Origin: Bin22 sp965207275
GTDB taxonomy: Bacteria > Chloroflexota > Dehalococcoidia > Lucifugimonadales > UBA3495
Direction of reading: 5' to 3'
DNA: 64,000 bases
Assembly (NCBI GenBank): GCA_965207275.1
Contig: CBDBMH010000002.1
Location: 2,914,001 to 2,978,000 of the forward strand
Position 1 is the stretch's first letter, and each line of letters opens with the position of its first letter. Both the position numbers and the translations under genes were made by a program. Positions 38,185 through 47,632 of this stretch are shown here, one piece after another. Under the pieces are notes generated by a model. The model was given only the letters and a program-made list of their open reading frames with translations, was not told the origin of the DNA and did not search any database.

Positions 38185-39282
38185 ATGCCCACCGACGGAA
38201 TGGGAGTTATTTCCAGGGCGGCCGGCGAGCAGGCCCTGCTGGAGGAAATAATCGTCGACGACCCGGGCCCCGGCGAGGTGCTGGTCCGCATCCAGGCCAG
38301 CGGCGTCTGCCACACGGACCTGCATTACAAGCTGGGCAAGATTACCAACGAGTTCCCCTTCCTGCTGGGCCACGAGGGATCGGGCATCGTGGAAGCGGTG
38401 GGCGAGGGCGTGACCGAACCCAAGGTTGGCGACTATGTGGTGCTGGCCTGGCGCGCGCCCTGTGACTATTGCCGGTTCTGCGCCCTGGGCCAGCCCAACC
38501 TGTGTTCCGCCAGCCTTAACGCCCAGCCCCGTATGATCGCCAGGAAAGACGGCGCCGTGCTGAATCCGGCCCTGGGCATTGGCACCTTCTGCACCCATAC
38601 GGTGGTGGCTGCGCGGCAGGCCGTGCCTGTACCCGCCGCCTGCCCACCGGAACAAGCCAGCCTGCTGGGCTGCGGCGTCACCACCGGCGTGGGGGCCGTG
38701 CTGTACACCGCCGGCGTACGGCGGGGCGGGACGGTTGCCGTCTACGGCTGCGGCGGCATTGGTTCCAGCGTGATTATGGGAGCCAGGCTGGCCCGTGCCA
38801 GCAAGATAATTGCAGTGGATATTGCGGAGAACAAGCTGGCCTGGGCCAGGGAGTTCGGCGCCACCGATACGGTCAACGCCCTGGAATCTGACCCGGTGGA
38901 GGCTATCAAGGAGCTAACCGGCGGCAACGGCGTGGACTATTCCTTCGAGTGCGTGGGCATGCCCCAGACTCTGCTGCAGGCCATGTGGTCCCGGGACCTG
39001 GCCGGCACCTGTGTGCTGATCGGAGTGCCGGACCCCTCTATGGTGGTGGAGGTGCCCATGCTGCAATTCTTCGGCCTGGGCGGCGCGCTGCGGGTAAGCT
39101 GGTACGGAGACAACCTCCCCTCTCGCGACTTCCCGTTGCTGGCCAATTACTACCTGTCGGGCGAACTGGACCTGGACCGGGTGGTGTCGGCCGTCATCGG
39201 CCTGGAGGATACGGAGGCAGCCTTCGAGGCCATGGAACGGGGGGAGACGCTGCGGTCGGTGATTCGCATACCGGATGCCTAG
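38185..39282 (+). CDS. Zinc-dependent alcohol dehydrogenase, class III-like
   Basis: This 365-residue medium-chain dehydrogenase has catalytic zinc ligands in SGVCHTDLH and GHEGSG, and structural zinc Cys in APCDYCRFCALGQPNLC. The Rossmann motif is VAVYGCGGIGSSV, and the following acidic residue in IIAVDI favours NAD. Best relatives are S-(hydroxymethyl)mycothiol or glutathione dehydrogenases and NDMA-dependent alcohol dehydrogenases, so formaldehyde or alcohol oxidation is likely. It starts at ATG 38185 after CGGAGG and is 56 bp from the DUF2283-type gene. Confidence 0.9.
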   Translation: MPTDGMGVISRAAGEQALLEEIIVDDPGPGEVLVRIQASGVCHTDLHYKLGKITNEFPFLLGHEGSGIVEAVGEGVTEPKVGDYVVLAWRAPCDYCRFCALGQPNLCSASLNAQPRMIARKDGAVLNPALGIGTFCTHTVVAARQAVPVPAACPPEQASLLGCGVTTGVGAVLYTAGVRRGGTVAVYGCGGIGSSVIMGARLARASKIIAVDIAENKLAWAREFGATDTVNALESDPVEAIKELTGGNGVDYSFECVGMPQTLLQAMWSRDLAGTCVLIGVPDPSMVVEVPMLQFFGLGGALRVSWYGDNLPSRDFPLLANYYLSGELDLDRVVSAVIGLEDTEAAFEAMERGETLRSVIRIPDA

Positions 39283-39423
39283 ACAATCTGTCTGAATGTT
39301 TTTTGAGATTTATTACCCGGCTATGCAACTGCCAATCAGCTTGTGGTACCATCTGGCTGTTTCGCCCACCCCCAATGCCTGATTGACGATACCTGATTAG
39401 CGCTCCCTTGAGGTCGTCCCCAC

Positions 39424-39971
39424 ATGACCACTCCCCGACGCGAGCGGCTCCGGCCTTCATCGCCAAACCGTTACGAGGAAATCAGCCGTCACCTGCTCGA
39501 TCAGGCGGACGAGGAACTGGACAAGGGCGACGTGCTGCTGGCTCCGGAGAAGATTTGGCTGGCAGTGGCACACGAACTGAAGGGGATAGCCCAACACCGT
39601 GGCTGGAACCACCGCTATCACAACCACTTGCGCGCAGCAGTTTCGTTATTTTCAAGGAATGGAATCGCCCCGATTGGCAGGTCATATTCGGAGCAATCGA
39701 AAATATGCACGTCAACGCCTATGAACACCAGTGGTTCCCAAGCAACTTGCGCCCCTACCTGGAACCGGCCAGAGCTTATTGTCAGGAACTGGCAGAAGCT
39801 CGACAGACGCCATCACCTCAGGACGTGCAACTCACCCCCGAACAGCAGGCTACGCAAGCCATCAATCTGCGTACCCTTACCCGCCCGTTAAGCGAACAGG
39901 CCGCCTTTGGGCCTGAGTTCACCCCCGAAGAAGAGGCGGAATTGCCCCCGGTTAGTCCCGATCAACCGTAA
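39424..39971 (+). pseudogene. PaREP1-like (HEPN-type) gene with a frameshift
   Basis: Two frames together make one PaREP1-like protein. Frame 1 from ATG 39424 gives RYEEISRHLLDQADEELDKG, then LLAPEKIWLAVAHELKGIAQ and HRYHNHLRA up to about 39650. Frame 0 then gives FKEWNRPDWQVIFGAIENMH and VNAYEHQWF to the stop at 39971. The switch (-1 or +2) occurs near 39645-39655 at TTATTTTCAAGG, a T-run suited to slippage. It may be a mutation, a sequencing error or a programmed shift. The ends look normal and the TPR gene follows 12 bp later. Confidence 0.7.
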
Positions 39972-39983
39972 GGAGGCTGGTTT

Positions 39984-41426
39984 ATGCCCAGCAACATAAA
40001 GGACCGATACGGAATGACCCTGTCCACCAATTCCCCCGATGCCGCCGACCGCTGGCAGGAGGGCATTGACTTGCTGCTGTCCCAGTCCTACGGCGCCGAG
40101 GAGAAGCTGCAGGAAGCCATTGACCTGGACGAGGGCTTTGCCATCGCCCACGGCTGCCTGGCCTTCTTGCACATGACCCGGGCCCGCCCGGACCAGGCCC
40201 GCGAAAGCGTCAAGCGGGGTCTGGAACTGGCCGACGGCATTTCCGACCGGGAACGCCGTCACATCGAAGCGGTGAACCTGTGGGCCAACGGCAAGGGGCC
40301 CGATGCCCTGGCCCTGGTGCGGGAACACCTGGCCGACTGCCCGCGGGACGCCGTGCTCCAGCGGCTGGCCCAACGCCTGTTCATGCTGGGCTGCAGCGGG
40401 GCCGGCGATCCCCACTTCCCGCCATCGTTGCTGGCCCTGATGAACGAGCTGGCTCCCCATTGCGGCGACGACTGGGCCTTCCTGGGCCAGTACGCCTTTG
40501 CCCACCATGAGAACGGCATCCTCGACAAGGCCCTGAGCCTGGCCGAACGTTCCCTGGAACTCAACCCGGGCAACGCCGTAGCCGCCCACTCCGTCACCCA
40601 CTCCTACTTTGAGTACGGCGATCCGGCCACCGGGGGAGACTTCCTGGGCAACTGGCTGGAAGGCTTCGACCCTCGCGCCCACTACCATACCCACTTGTCC
40701 TGGCACCAGGCCCTGTTTGAGCTGGCCCTGGGCCGATACGGCGAGGCGCTGCAATTGTACGAGGACTGGATCCGCCCCACCGCCATCCAGAAGAACATCT
40801 CCGGCCTGTCGGACAGCGCTTCACTGATGTGGCGGCTGACCATCTACGGCGGAGAGAAGCCGCCCATGCCCTGGGAAGAGGTCAAGGAACAGGCGGCCCC
40901 CGCCTCCACCACCCCGGGCGCGGCCTTCCGCGATGCCCACGCCGCCCTGGCTTTCGCGGCCAGCGGAGACCGGGAACTGATGGACGGGATGATTGACCGC
41001 CTGCGCACCAACGCGGAAAACGGCAACATCTTCGCAAAGGAAATTATCCTGCCCCTGGCCCAGGGCATCGACGCCTTCGGGCAGGAGGACTACAGCGCCG
41101 CCGTCGGATACCTGGAACCCGTGTTCCCGCAACTTACCCGCATCGGCGGCAGCCACGCCCAGCGGGAGGTGTTCGAGGACACCCTGCTGGAAGCCTACCT
41201 GCGGGCCGAGCAGTTCGACAAGGCGGAGGAGATGCTTACGGAACGATTGGGGCGCCGCGAAACCCCTCGCGACCTCTTCTCCCTGGGTCGGGTCATGGCT
41301 GGAAAGGGCGAAAAGGAAAGCGCCCAGGACAGCCTGGCGAAAGCATCCGGCGTCTGGAAGGAAATGGGGGACGCCGAGACACCGGAACTGAGCAACCTGG
41401 AAAAACTGGCGGGGACGGTGGCCTAG
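39984..41426 (+). CDS. TTC38-like tetratricopeptide repeat protein
   Basis: This 480-residue protein resembles the tetratricopeptide repeat protein 38 family, found in bacteria and eukaryotes. Evidence: AIDLDEGFAIAHGCLAFLH, SDRERRHIEAVNLWANG, SLAERSLELNPGNAVAAHSVTHSYFE, and HTHLSWHQALFELALGRYGEAL, where the HxxHLxWHxAL block is diagnostic. It is cytoplasmic, with no signal peptide. The role is presumed protein interaction. ATG at 39984 has AAGGAGG ten bases upstream. A strong terminator follows. Confidence 0.88.
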   Translation: MPSNIKDRYGMTLSTNSPDAADRWQEGIDLLLSQSYGAEEKLQEAIDLDEGFAIAHGCLAFLHMTRARPDQARESVKRGLELADGISDRERRHIEAVNLWANGKGPDALALVREHLADCPRDAVLQRLAQRLFMLGCSGAGDPHFPPSLLALMNELAPHCGDDWAFLGQYAFAHHENGILDKALSLAERSLELNPGNAVAAHSVTHSYFEYGDPATGGDFLGNWLEGFDPRAHYHTHLSWHQALFELALGRYGEALQLYEDWIRPTAIQKNISGLSDSASLMWRLTIYGGEKPPMPWEEVKEQAAPASTTPGAAFRDAHAALAFAASGDRELMDGMIDRLRTNAENGNIFAKEIILPLAQGIDAFGQEDYSAAVGYLEPVFPQLTRIGGSHAQREVFEDTLLEAYLRAEQFDKAEEMLTERLGRRETPRDLFSLGRVMAGKGEKESAQDSLAKASGVWKEMGDAETPELSNLEKLAGTVA

Positions 41427-41792
41427 CCCTTCGCTGGACCAACCCGACCTTCACTAACGCCAGGGTAGAGGCACTGAGAATGCCTCCTCCTGGCGTTTTC
41501 CCTTGGCATTCCGACAGGCGCAGCGTACCCTCCCAGTGCCGGATCCACCAACAACTAATCATGCCGCTCTGAGCAGCCATCGGCCCCAGGCGGCCCCAGG
41601 CGGCCCCTTGGTGGACCTGCGGGAGGGATCAAAGCCACCCGCCAATCCGGCGCGGGTCTTCACAGTTCCTGCACCCACGGTAGGGCTCCAATTCGGGTGG
41701 CCTGAGGGTTTGGGAGGTATATTCCAGTCCCCAGCCCGTCGCTCCGGCCTCGATCGGGAGTTCATTCAAGACTCGATTGCCCTGGGCCGTCC
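41427..41792. other. Intergenic region before the IS array
   Basis: Apart from the terminator at 41456, this stretch holds a short direct repeat GGCCCCAGGC (two copies at about 41583-41602, with a partial third) and no supported gene. The last three bases (TCC) are the left flank of the IS array. Confidence 0.55.
41456..41499 (+). terminator. Terminator of the TPR gene
   Basis: Outer stem AACGCCAGG / CCTGGCGTT, inner stem GAGGCA / TGCCTC, followed by TTTT. Confidence 0.88.
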
Positions 41793-42050
41793 CCCCAAAT
41801 CCACCACCTAATGGGAGAAAAATGGTTTTGGGGCTCCTTGATTGGGCCGGTTGGGGCATCGGCTGACGGCTGACAGGTTGGCAGTGGGTTGGCGTGGCAG
41901 GAGTAGGCGCTGGAAGGGGATATTGGGGCGTTGGCCGGCGACGCCAGGGCGAGGTCTATGCCAACCGGTCCTGGAGAAGGGCGCAGTGTCCCTACGGCGG
42001 GAGTCCCCGTCGCTTGAATGCCCGTCGGTAGTGGCGCAGACCGTCCCAGG

Positions 42051-43574
42051 TCAGGGTGGGCCGTGGGCCAGCGCCGCTATTCTCCGGTGCGCTCCCGCCA
42101 GCAGCGGGAAGGATGGATGGCCCCGGGCCAGCCGGATCAGCAGCTTCCTGGCGTGGCAGACCACCCGTCCGGCCAGATTGATCAGAGCAAAGCGCACCGC
42201 CTTGAGCCGCTTGTTCACCCACTGACCGCCCAGGGCCAACTGCTTGACCGCCGAGTTCAGGTTGAACGCCAGCGCCGCTATCGCCCACCAGGCCGCGTTG
42301 GCCCCGAACTGTCCCGACGGCAGCCTCCCGCCAGCCAAGTCCTCCTTCAGCACACCATGCACCTCCTCGCCCTTCCCGCATCTCTCCCGGTACCACCGCA
42401 CCACCTCATCTCCCGGTAGCTCCCGGTTAGTCACTATCCCCCGGATCTTGTACCAGCCCCGGTCCGGCATCTCCATCGCCGGAACCGACAACTCCAGGTC
42501 ATCCTCCATGCCCGGCAGCGGCGGCCGCCTCAGCGGCTCCCGGACCGCTATGAAACGGTAGTCGGGATCATTCTTGGAATAAGCCAATCTATCGGGCACG
42601 AAGTCCACCTCGGCCCACTCCTGTTCCGTCTCCACCGCCAACTCCCCCACCATCCGGGGCAACCGGCGCCACTGGCTCTCCTCCACTTCGGCTGCCGCAC
42701 GCTTGAACCCCTCCGTGACGTCCGCCCCCACCGCGAATTCGATCACTCCGAACCGCTCATCCCTCCCCTCGGCGCAGTACCGCAACAACTCAACTTGGTA
42801 CCCCGCCGTGTCCGACCGCAGCATCACCTTCACCACGCCCTCCGGCAGATGGGCCAGCGACTCCCGCAACACCCGCAGTTGCTCGAACCCCGCTGGCACG
42901 TTGCCGTCCCGGAACTCCGAATGGACCACCAGGTCCGCCTCGGCCCAGTAGGTGACCATCGGCTGGTAGGCCTTGTAGCCCTGGTAGCAGTACAGCGCCT
43001 CCTGCTTGTAGGTCTCGATCAGCGTCGCGTCCATGTCCAGCGTCGCCTGCTCCTGCTCCAGGTGGTCCCGGACGAAGCTCATCATCTCGGCGTTGACCTT
43101 CCCCAGCCCGCGCAGCGCGCCGCTGGGCGCGGGTATGTACGCCGTATGGGGCTGCCTGGCCTCCTCCTGAACCGGGTCGTGGAACCGGCCCAGGTACCGG
43201 AACACCGCCGACGGAGACGGGACGCTGCGGCGCCGCCCGCCCCGCCACCGGCTGCCCTCCTCCCGGCGCTCACAAGCCCGCTGCCGGTGCGTCTCCACCC
43301 GGCCCAACATCCGGCCCAGACCCTCGTCCCCTTCCAGCACCCGGAGGTCGTCCACTCCTTCTCCACCGGCCAGATTCAGCAGCACCAGCGCGGTGACCAT
43401 CTGCCGGTCCGTCCATCCCTGTCCGCCCTCCTTGACCTTCACGTAGCGCCGGATCGACTCGCCCAGCCCCATCGCATCGGCCATTTCCAGATAGACCGCC
43501 AACCCCGACAGCCCCGTCATGCCCCCCGCGCGATGCTCCGTCCCATACTGGAATGGCAGGACTCCCTGTTGCAT
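42051..43574 (-). CDS. IS1380-family transposase, copy 1
   Basis: This 507-residue DDE transposase has the IS1380 start GGMTGLSGLAVYLEMADAMG and RQMVTALVLLNLAGGEGVDD. The acidic residues are in TLDMDATLIE, VMLRSDTAGYQ and GEEVHGVLKEDL. The C-terminus is AWWAIAALAFNLNSAVKQLA, also typical. It is full-length with no frameshift, so probably active. Its ribosome-binding site GAGGTG is 8 bases before the ATG and lies in a predicted RNA stem. The three copies are identical in protein sequence. Confidence 0.95.
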   Translation of the reverse strand: MQQGVLPFQYGTEHRAGGMTGLSGLAVYLEMADAMGLGESIRRYVKVKEGGQGWTDRQMVTALVLLNLAGGEGVDDLRVLEGDEGLGRMLGRVETHRQRACERREEGSRWRGGRRRSVPSPSAVFRYLGRFHDPVQEEARQPHTAYIPAPSGALRGLGKVNAEMMSFVRDHLEQEQATLDMDATLIETYKQEALYCYQGYKAYQPMVTYWAEADLVVHSEFRDGNVPAGFEQLRVLRESLAHLPEGVVKVMLRSDTAGYQVELLRYCAEGRDERFGVIEFAVGADVTEGFKRAAAEVEESQWRRLPRMVGELAVETEQEWAEVDFVPDRLAYSKNDPDYRFIAVREPLRRPPLPGMEDDLELSVPAMEMPDRGWYKIRGIVTNRELPGDEVVRWYRERCGKGEEVHGVLKEDLAGGRLPSGQFGANAAWWAIAALAFNLNSAVKQLALGGQWVNKRLKAVRFALINLAGRVVCHARKLLIRLARGHPSFPLLAGAHRRIAALAHGPP

Positions 43575-43584
43575 AATGACTGCA

Positions 43585-43652
43585 CCTCGTTGGTGATGGT
43601 TGTGTTTGTCCCGTAACCATCATAGCCAGCTTTGCCGCTGGCTCCAACGAGG
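43585..43652 (-). promoter_or_regulatory. Three-way-junction structure in the transposase leader
   Basis: The outer stem CCTCGTTGG / CCAACGAGG (43585-43593 with 43644-43652) encloses two hairpins, GATGGTT / AACCATC and AGCCAGC / GCTGGCT. In the transcript the GAGG of the transposase ribosome-binding site is part of the outer stem. Identical structures are at 45480-45547 and 47375-47442. Confidence 0.7.
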
Positions 43653-43687
43653 TCTTTTCCTCCCATTAGGTGGTGGATTTGGGGTCC

Positions 43688-45579
43688 CCCCAAATCCACC
43701 ACCTAATGGGAGAAAAATGGTTTTGGGGCTCCTTGATTGGGCCGGTTGGGGCATCGGCTGACGGCTGACAGGTTGGCAGTGGGTTGGCGTGGCAGGAGTA
43801 GGCGCTGGAAGGGGATATTGGGGCGTTGGCCGGCGACGCCAGGGCGAGGTCTATGCCAACCGGTCCTGGAGAAGGGCGCAGTGTCCCTACGGCGGGAGTC
43901 CCCGTCGCTTGAATGCCCGTCGGTAGTGGCGCAGACCGTCCCAGGTCAGGGTGGGCCGTGGGCCAGCGCCGCTATTCTCCGGTGCGCTCCCGCCAGCAGC
44001 GGGAAGGATGGATGGCCCCGGGCCAGCCGGATCAGCAGCTTCCTGGCGTGGCAGACCACCCGTCCGGCCAGATTGATCAGAGCAAAGCGCACCGCCTTGA
44101 GCCGCTTGTTCACCCACTGACCGCCCAGGGCCAACTGCTTGACCGCCGAGTTCAGGTTGAACGCCAGCGCCGCTATCGCCCACCAGGCCGCGTTGGCCCC
44201 GAACTGTCCCGACGGCAGCCTCCCGCCAGCCAAGTCCTCCTTCAGCACACCATGCACCTCCTCGCCCTTCCCGCATCTCTCCCGGTACCACCGCACCACC
44301 TCATCTCCCGGTAGCTCCCGGTTAGTCACTATCCCCCGGATCTTGTACCAGCCCCGGTCCGGCATCTCCATCGCCGGAACCGACAACTCCAGGTCATCCT
44401 CCATGCCCGGCAGCGGCGGCCGCCTCAGCGGCTCCCGGACCGCTATGAAACGGTAGTCGGGATCATTCTTGGAATAAGCCAATCTATCGGGCACGAAGTC
44501 CACCTCGGCCCACTCCTGTTCCGTCTCCACCGCCAACTCCCCCACCATCCGGGGCAACCGGCGCCACTGGCTCTCCTCCACTTCGGCTGCCGCACGCTTG
44601 AACCCCTCCGTGACGTCCGCCCCCACCGCGAATTCGATCACTCCGAACCGCTCATCCCTCCCCTCGGCGCAGTACCGCAACAACTCAACTTGGTACCCCG
44701 CCGTGTCCGACCGCAGCATCACCTTCACCACGCCCTCCGGCAGATGGGCCAGCGACTCCCGCAACACCCGCAGTTGCTCGAACCCCGCTGGCACGTTGCC
44801 GTCCCGGAACTCCGAATGGACCACCAGGTCCGCCTCGGCCCAGTAGGTGACCATCGGCTGGTAGGCCTTGTAGCCCTGGTAGCAGTACAGCGCCTCCTGC
44901 TTGTAGGTCTCGATCAGCGTCGCGTCCATGTCCAGCGTCGCCTGCTCCTGCTCCAGGTGGTCCCGGACGAAGCTCATCATCTCGGCGTTGACCTTCCCCA
45001 GCCCGCGCAGCGCGCCGCTGGGCGCGGGTATGTACGCCGTATGGGGCTGCCTGGCCTCCTCCTGAACCGGGTCGTGGAACCGGCCCAGGTACCGGAACAC
45101 CGCCGACGGAGACGGGACGCTGCGGCGCCGCCCGCCCCGCCACCGGCTGCCCTCCTCCCGGCGCTCACAAGCCCGCTGCCGGTGCGTCTCCACCCGGCCC
45201 AACATCCGGCCCAGACCCTCGTCCCCTTCCAGCACCCGGAGGTCGTCCACTCCTTCTCCACCGGCCAGATTCAGCAGCACCAGCGCGGTGACCATCTGCC
45301 GGTCCGTCCATCCCTGTCCGCCCTCCTTGACCTTCACGTAGCGCCGGATCGACTCGCCCAGCCCCATCGCATCGGCCATTTCCAGATAGACCGCCAACCC
45401 CGACAGCCCCGTCATGCCCCCCGCGCGATGCTCCGTCCCATACTGGAATGGCAGGACTCCCTGTTGCATAATGACTGCACCTCGTTGGTGATGGTTGTGT
45501 TTGTCCCGTAACCATCATAGCCAGCTTTGCCGCTGGCTCCAACGAGGTCTTTTCCTCCCATTAGGTGGTGGATTTGGGG
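43688..45579 (-). mobile_element. IS1380-family insertion sequence, copy 2 of 3
   Basis: Exactly 1895 bp after copy 1, with the same ends. The spacer to copy 3 (45580-45582) is GCT. Confidence 0.93.
43946..45469 (-). CDS. IS1380-family transposase, copy 2
   Basis: The same 507-residue IS1380 transposase as copy 1, with identical protein sequence and intact acidic triad. Its leader holds the same three-way junction at 45480-45547. Upstream of it is the inverted repeat of copy 2, then the GCT spacer and copy 3, so copy 3 sequence could supply an outward promoter. Confidence 0.95.
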   Translation of the reverse strand: MQQGVLPFQYGTEHRAGGMTGLSGLAVYLEMADAMGLGESIRRYVKVKEGGQGWTDRQMVTALVLLNLAGGEGVDDLRVLEGDEGLGRMLGRVETHRQRACERREEGSRWRGGRRRSVPSPSAVFRYLGRFHDPVQEEARQPHTAYIPAPSGALRGLGKVNAEMMSFVRDHLEQEQATLDMDATLIETYKQEALYCYQGYKAYQPMVTYWAEADLVVHSEFRDGNVPAGFEQLRVLRESLAHLPEGVVKVMLRSDTAGYQVELLRYCAEGRDERFGVIEFAVGADVTEGFKRAAAEVEESQWRRLPRMVGELAVETEQEWAEVDFVPDRLAYSKNDPDYRFIAVREPLRRPPLPGMEDDLELSVPAMEMPDRGWYKIRGIVTNRELPGDEVVRWYRERCGKGEEVHGVLKEDLAGGRLPSGQFGANAAWWAIAALAFNLNSAVKQLALGGQWVNKRLKAVRFALINLAGRVVCHARKLLIRLARGHPSFPLLAGAHRRIAALAHGPP

Positions 45580-45582
45580 GCT

Positions 45583-47474
45583 CCCCAAATCCACCACCTA
45601 ATGGGAGAAAAATGGTTTTGGGGCTCCTTGATTGGGCCGGTTGGGGCATCGGCTGACGGCTGACAGGTTGGCAGTGGGTTGGCGTGGCAGGAGTAGGCGC
45701 TGGAAGGGGATATTGGGGCGTTGGCCGGCGACGCCAGGGCGAGGTCTATGCCAACCGGTCCTGGAGAAGGGCGCAGTGTCCCTACGGCGGGAGTCCCCGT
45801 CGCTTGAATGCCCGTCGGTAGTGGCGCAGACCGTCCCAGGTCAGGGTGGGCCGTGGGCCAGCGCCGCTATTCTCCGGTGCGCTCCCGCCAGCAGCGGGAA
45901 GGATGGATGGCCCCGGGCCAGCCGGATCAGCAGCTTCCTGGCGTGGCAGACCACCCGTCCGGCCAGATTGATCAGAGCAAAGCGCACCGCCTTGAGCCGC
46001 TTGTTCACCCACTGACCGCCCAGGGCCAACTGCTTGACCGCCGAGTTCAGGTTGAACGCCAGCGCCGCTATCGCCCACCAGGCCGCGTTGGCCCCGAACT
46101 GTCCCGACGGCAGCCTCCCGCCAGCCAAGTCCTCCTTCAGCACACCATGCACCTCCTCGCCCTTCCCGCATCTCTCCCGGTACCACCGCACCACCTCATC
46201 TCCCGGTAGCTCCCGGTTAGTCACTATCCCCCGGATCTTGTACCAGCCCCGGTCCGGCATCTCCATCGCCGGAACCGACAACTCCAGGTCATCCTCCATG
46301 CCCGGCAGCGGCGGCCGCCTCAGCGGCTCCCGGACCGCTATGAAACGGTAGTCGGGATCATTCTTGGAATAAGCCAATCTATCGGGCACGAAGTCCACCT
46401 CGGCCCACTCCTGTTCCGTCTCCACCGCCAACTCCCCCACCATCCGGGGCAACCGGCGCCACTGGCTCTCCTCCACTTCGGCTGCCGCACGCTTGAACCC
46501 CTCCGTGACGTCCGCCCCCACCGCGAATTCGATCACTCCGAACCGCTCATCCCTCCCCTCGGCGCAGTACCGCAACAACTCAACTTGGTACCCCGCCGTG
46601 TCCGACCGCAGCATCACCTTCACCACGCCCTCCGGCAGATGGGCCAGCGACTCCCGCAACACCCGCAGTTGCTCGAACCCCGCTGGCACGTTGCCGTCCC
46701 GGAACTCCGAATGGACCACCAGGTCCGCCTCGGCCCAGTAGGTGACCATCGGCTGGTAGGCCTTGTAGCCCTGGTAGCAGTACAGCGCCTCCTGCTTGTA
46801 GGTCTCGATCAGCGTCGCGTCCATGTCCAGCGTCGCCTGCTCCTGCTCCAGGTGGTCCCGGACGAAGCTCATCATCTCGGCGTTGACCTTCCCCAGCCCG
46901 CGCAGCGCGCCGCTGGGCGCGGGTATGTACGCCGTATGGGGCTGCCTGGCCTCCTCCTGAACCGGGTCGTGGAACCGGCCCAGGTACCGGAACACCGCCG
47001 ACGGAGACGGGACGCTGCGGCGCCGCCCGCCCCGCCACCGGCTGCCCTCCTCCCGGCGCTCACAAGCCCGCTGCCGGTGCGTCTCCACCCGGCCCAACAT
47101 CCGGCCCAGACCCTCGTCCCCTTCCAGCACCCGGAGGTCGTCCACTCCTTCTCCACCGGCCAGATTCAGCAGCACCAGCGCGGTGACCATCTGCCGGTCC
47201 GTCCATCCCTGTCCGCCCTCCTTGACCTTCACGTAGCGCCGGATCGACTCGCCCAGCCCCATCGCATCGGCCATTTCCAGATAGACCGCCAACCCCGACA
47301 GCCCCGTCATGCCCCCCGCGCGATGCTCCGTCCCATACTGGAATGGCAGGACTCCCTGTTGCATAATGACTGCACCTCGTTGGTGATGGTTGTGTTTGTC
47401 CCGTAACCATCATAGCCAGCTTTGCCGCTGGCTCCAACGAGGTCTTTTCCTCCCATTAGGTGGTGGATTTGGGG
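45583..47474 (-). mobile_element. IS1380-family insertion sequence, copy 3 of 3
   Basis: The same 1892-bp element. Its right flank is TCCC; the left flank of the whole array ends TCC (or TCCC if one C of the inverted repeat is counted), consistent with a 3-4 bp target duplication around the complete array. Confidence 0.93.
45841..47364 (-). CDS. IS1380-family transposase, copy 3
   Basis: The third identical 507-residue IS1380 transposase. It is the copy nearest the right-hand chromosome junction, with the leader structure at 47375-47442. Being first in the direction of transcription, it may be read from any promoter entering from the 47.5-kb side. Confidence 0.95.
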   Translation of the reverse strand: MQQGVLPFQYGTEHRAGGMTGLSGLAVYLEMADAMGLGESIRRYVKVKEGGQGWTDRQMVTALVLLNLAGGEGVDDLRVLEGDEGLGRMLGRVETHRQRACERREEGSRWRGGRRRSVPSPSAVFRYLGRFHDPVQEEARQPHTAYIPAPSGALRGLGKVNAEMMSFVRDHLEQEQATLDMDATLIETYKQEALYCYQGYKAYQPMVTYWAEADLVVHSEFRDGNVPAGFEQLRVLRESLAHLPEGVVKVMLRSDTAGYQVELLRYCAEGRDERFGVIEFAVGADVTEGFKRAAAEVEESQWRRLPRMVGELAVETEQEWAEVDFVPDRLAYSKNDPDYRFIAVREPLRRPPLPGMEDDLELSVPAMEMPDRGWYKIRGIVTNRELPGDEVVRWYRERCGKGEEVHGVLKEDLAGGRLPSGQFGANAAWWAIAALAFNLNSAVKQLALGGQWVNKRLKAVRFALINLAGRVVCHARKLLIRLARGHPSFPLLAGAHRRIAALAHGPP

Positions 47475-47632
47475 TCCCTTGCACGCCTGGCATTGTTCGT
47501 ATAAATACTATATAGTTTAATGATGTAGGTTCGGCTTGCCAGCCCGGTCTTCACGGGGATTATCCTCTTCTCTCCTCCCAGGCCAGTACCCTTGAGCCAA
47601 TTGCAGTTATCTCGGTTTGCCACGCCTGGGGA

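Larger units (their letters stand above)
41793..43684 (-). mobile_element. IS1380-family insertion sequence, copy 1 of 3
   Basis: This 1892-bp element is bounded by CCCCAAATCCACCACCTAAT and its reverse complement; the terminal inverted repeats match for 25 bp, to GGGAG. It carries one transposase gene on the minus strand. The left flank is TCC and the spacer to copy 2 (43685-43687) is also TCC. Confidence 0.93.

Noticed and set aside
41842..47406. Several long plus-strand open frames inside the IS copies (for example 42795-43616)
   Set aside because: They are antisense shadows of the GC-rich transposase gene, rich in His/Pro/Arg/Leu, with no family resemblance.
41793..47474. CRISPR or satellite interpretation of the 1895-bp tandem
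   Set aside because: Each unit has terminal inverted repeats and a complete DDE transposase, so it is an IS array.
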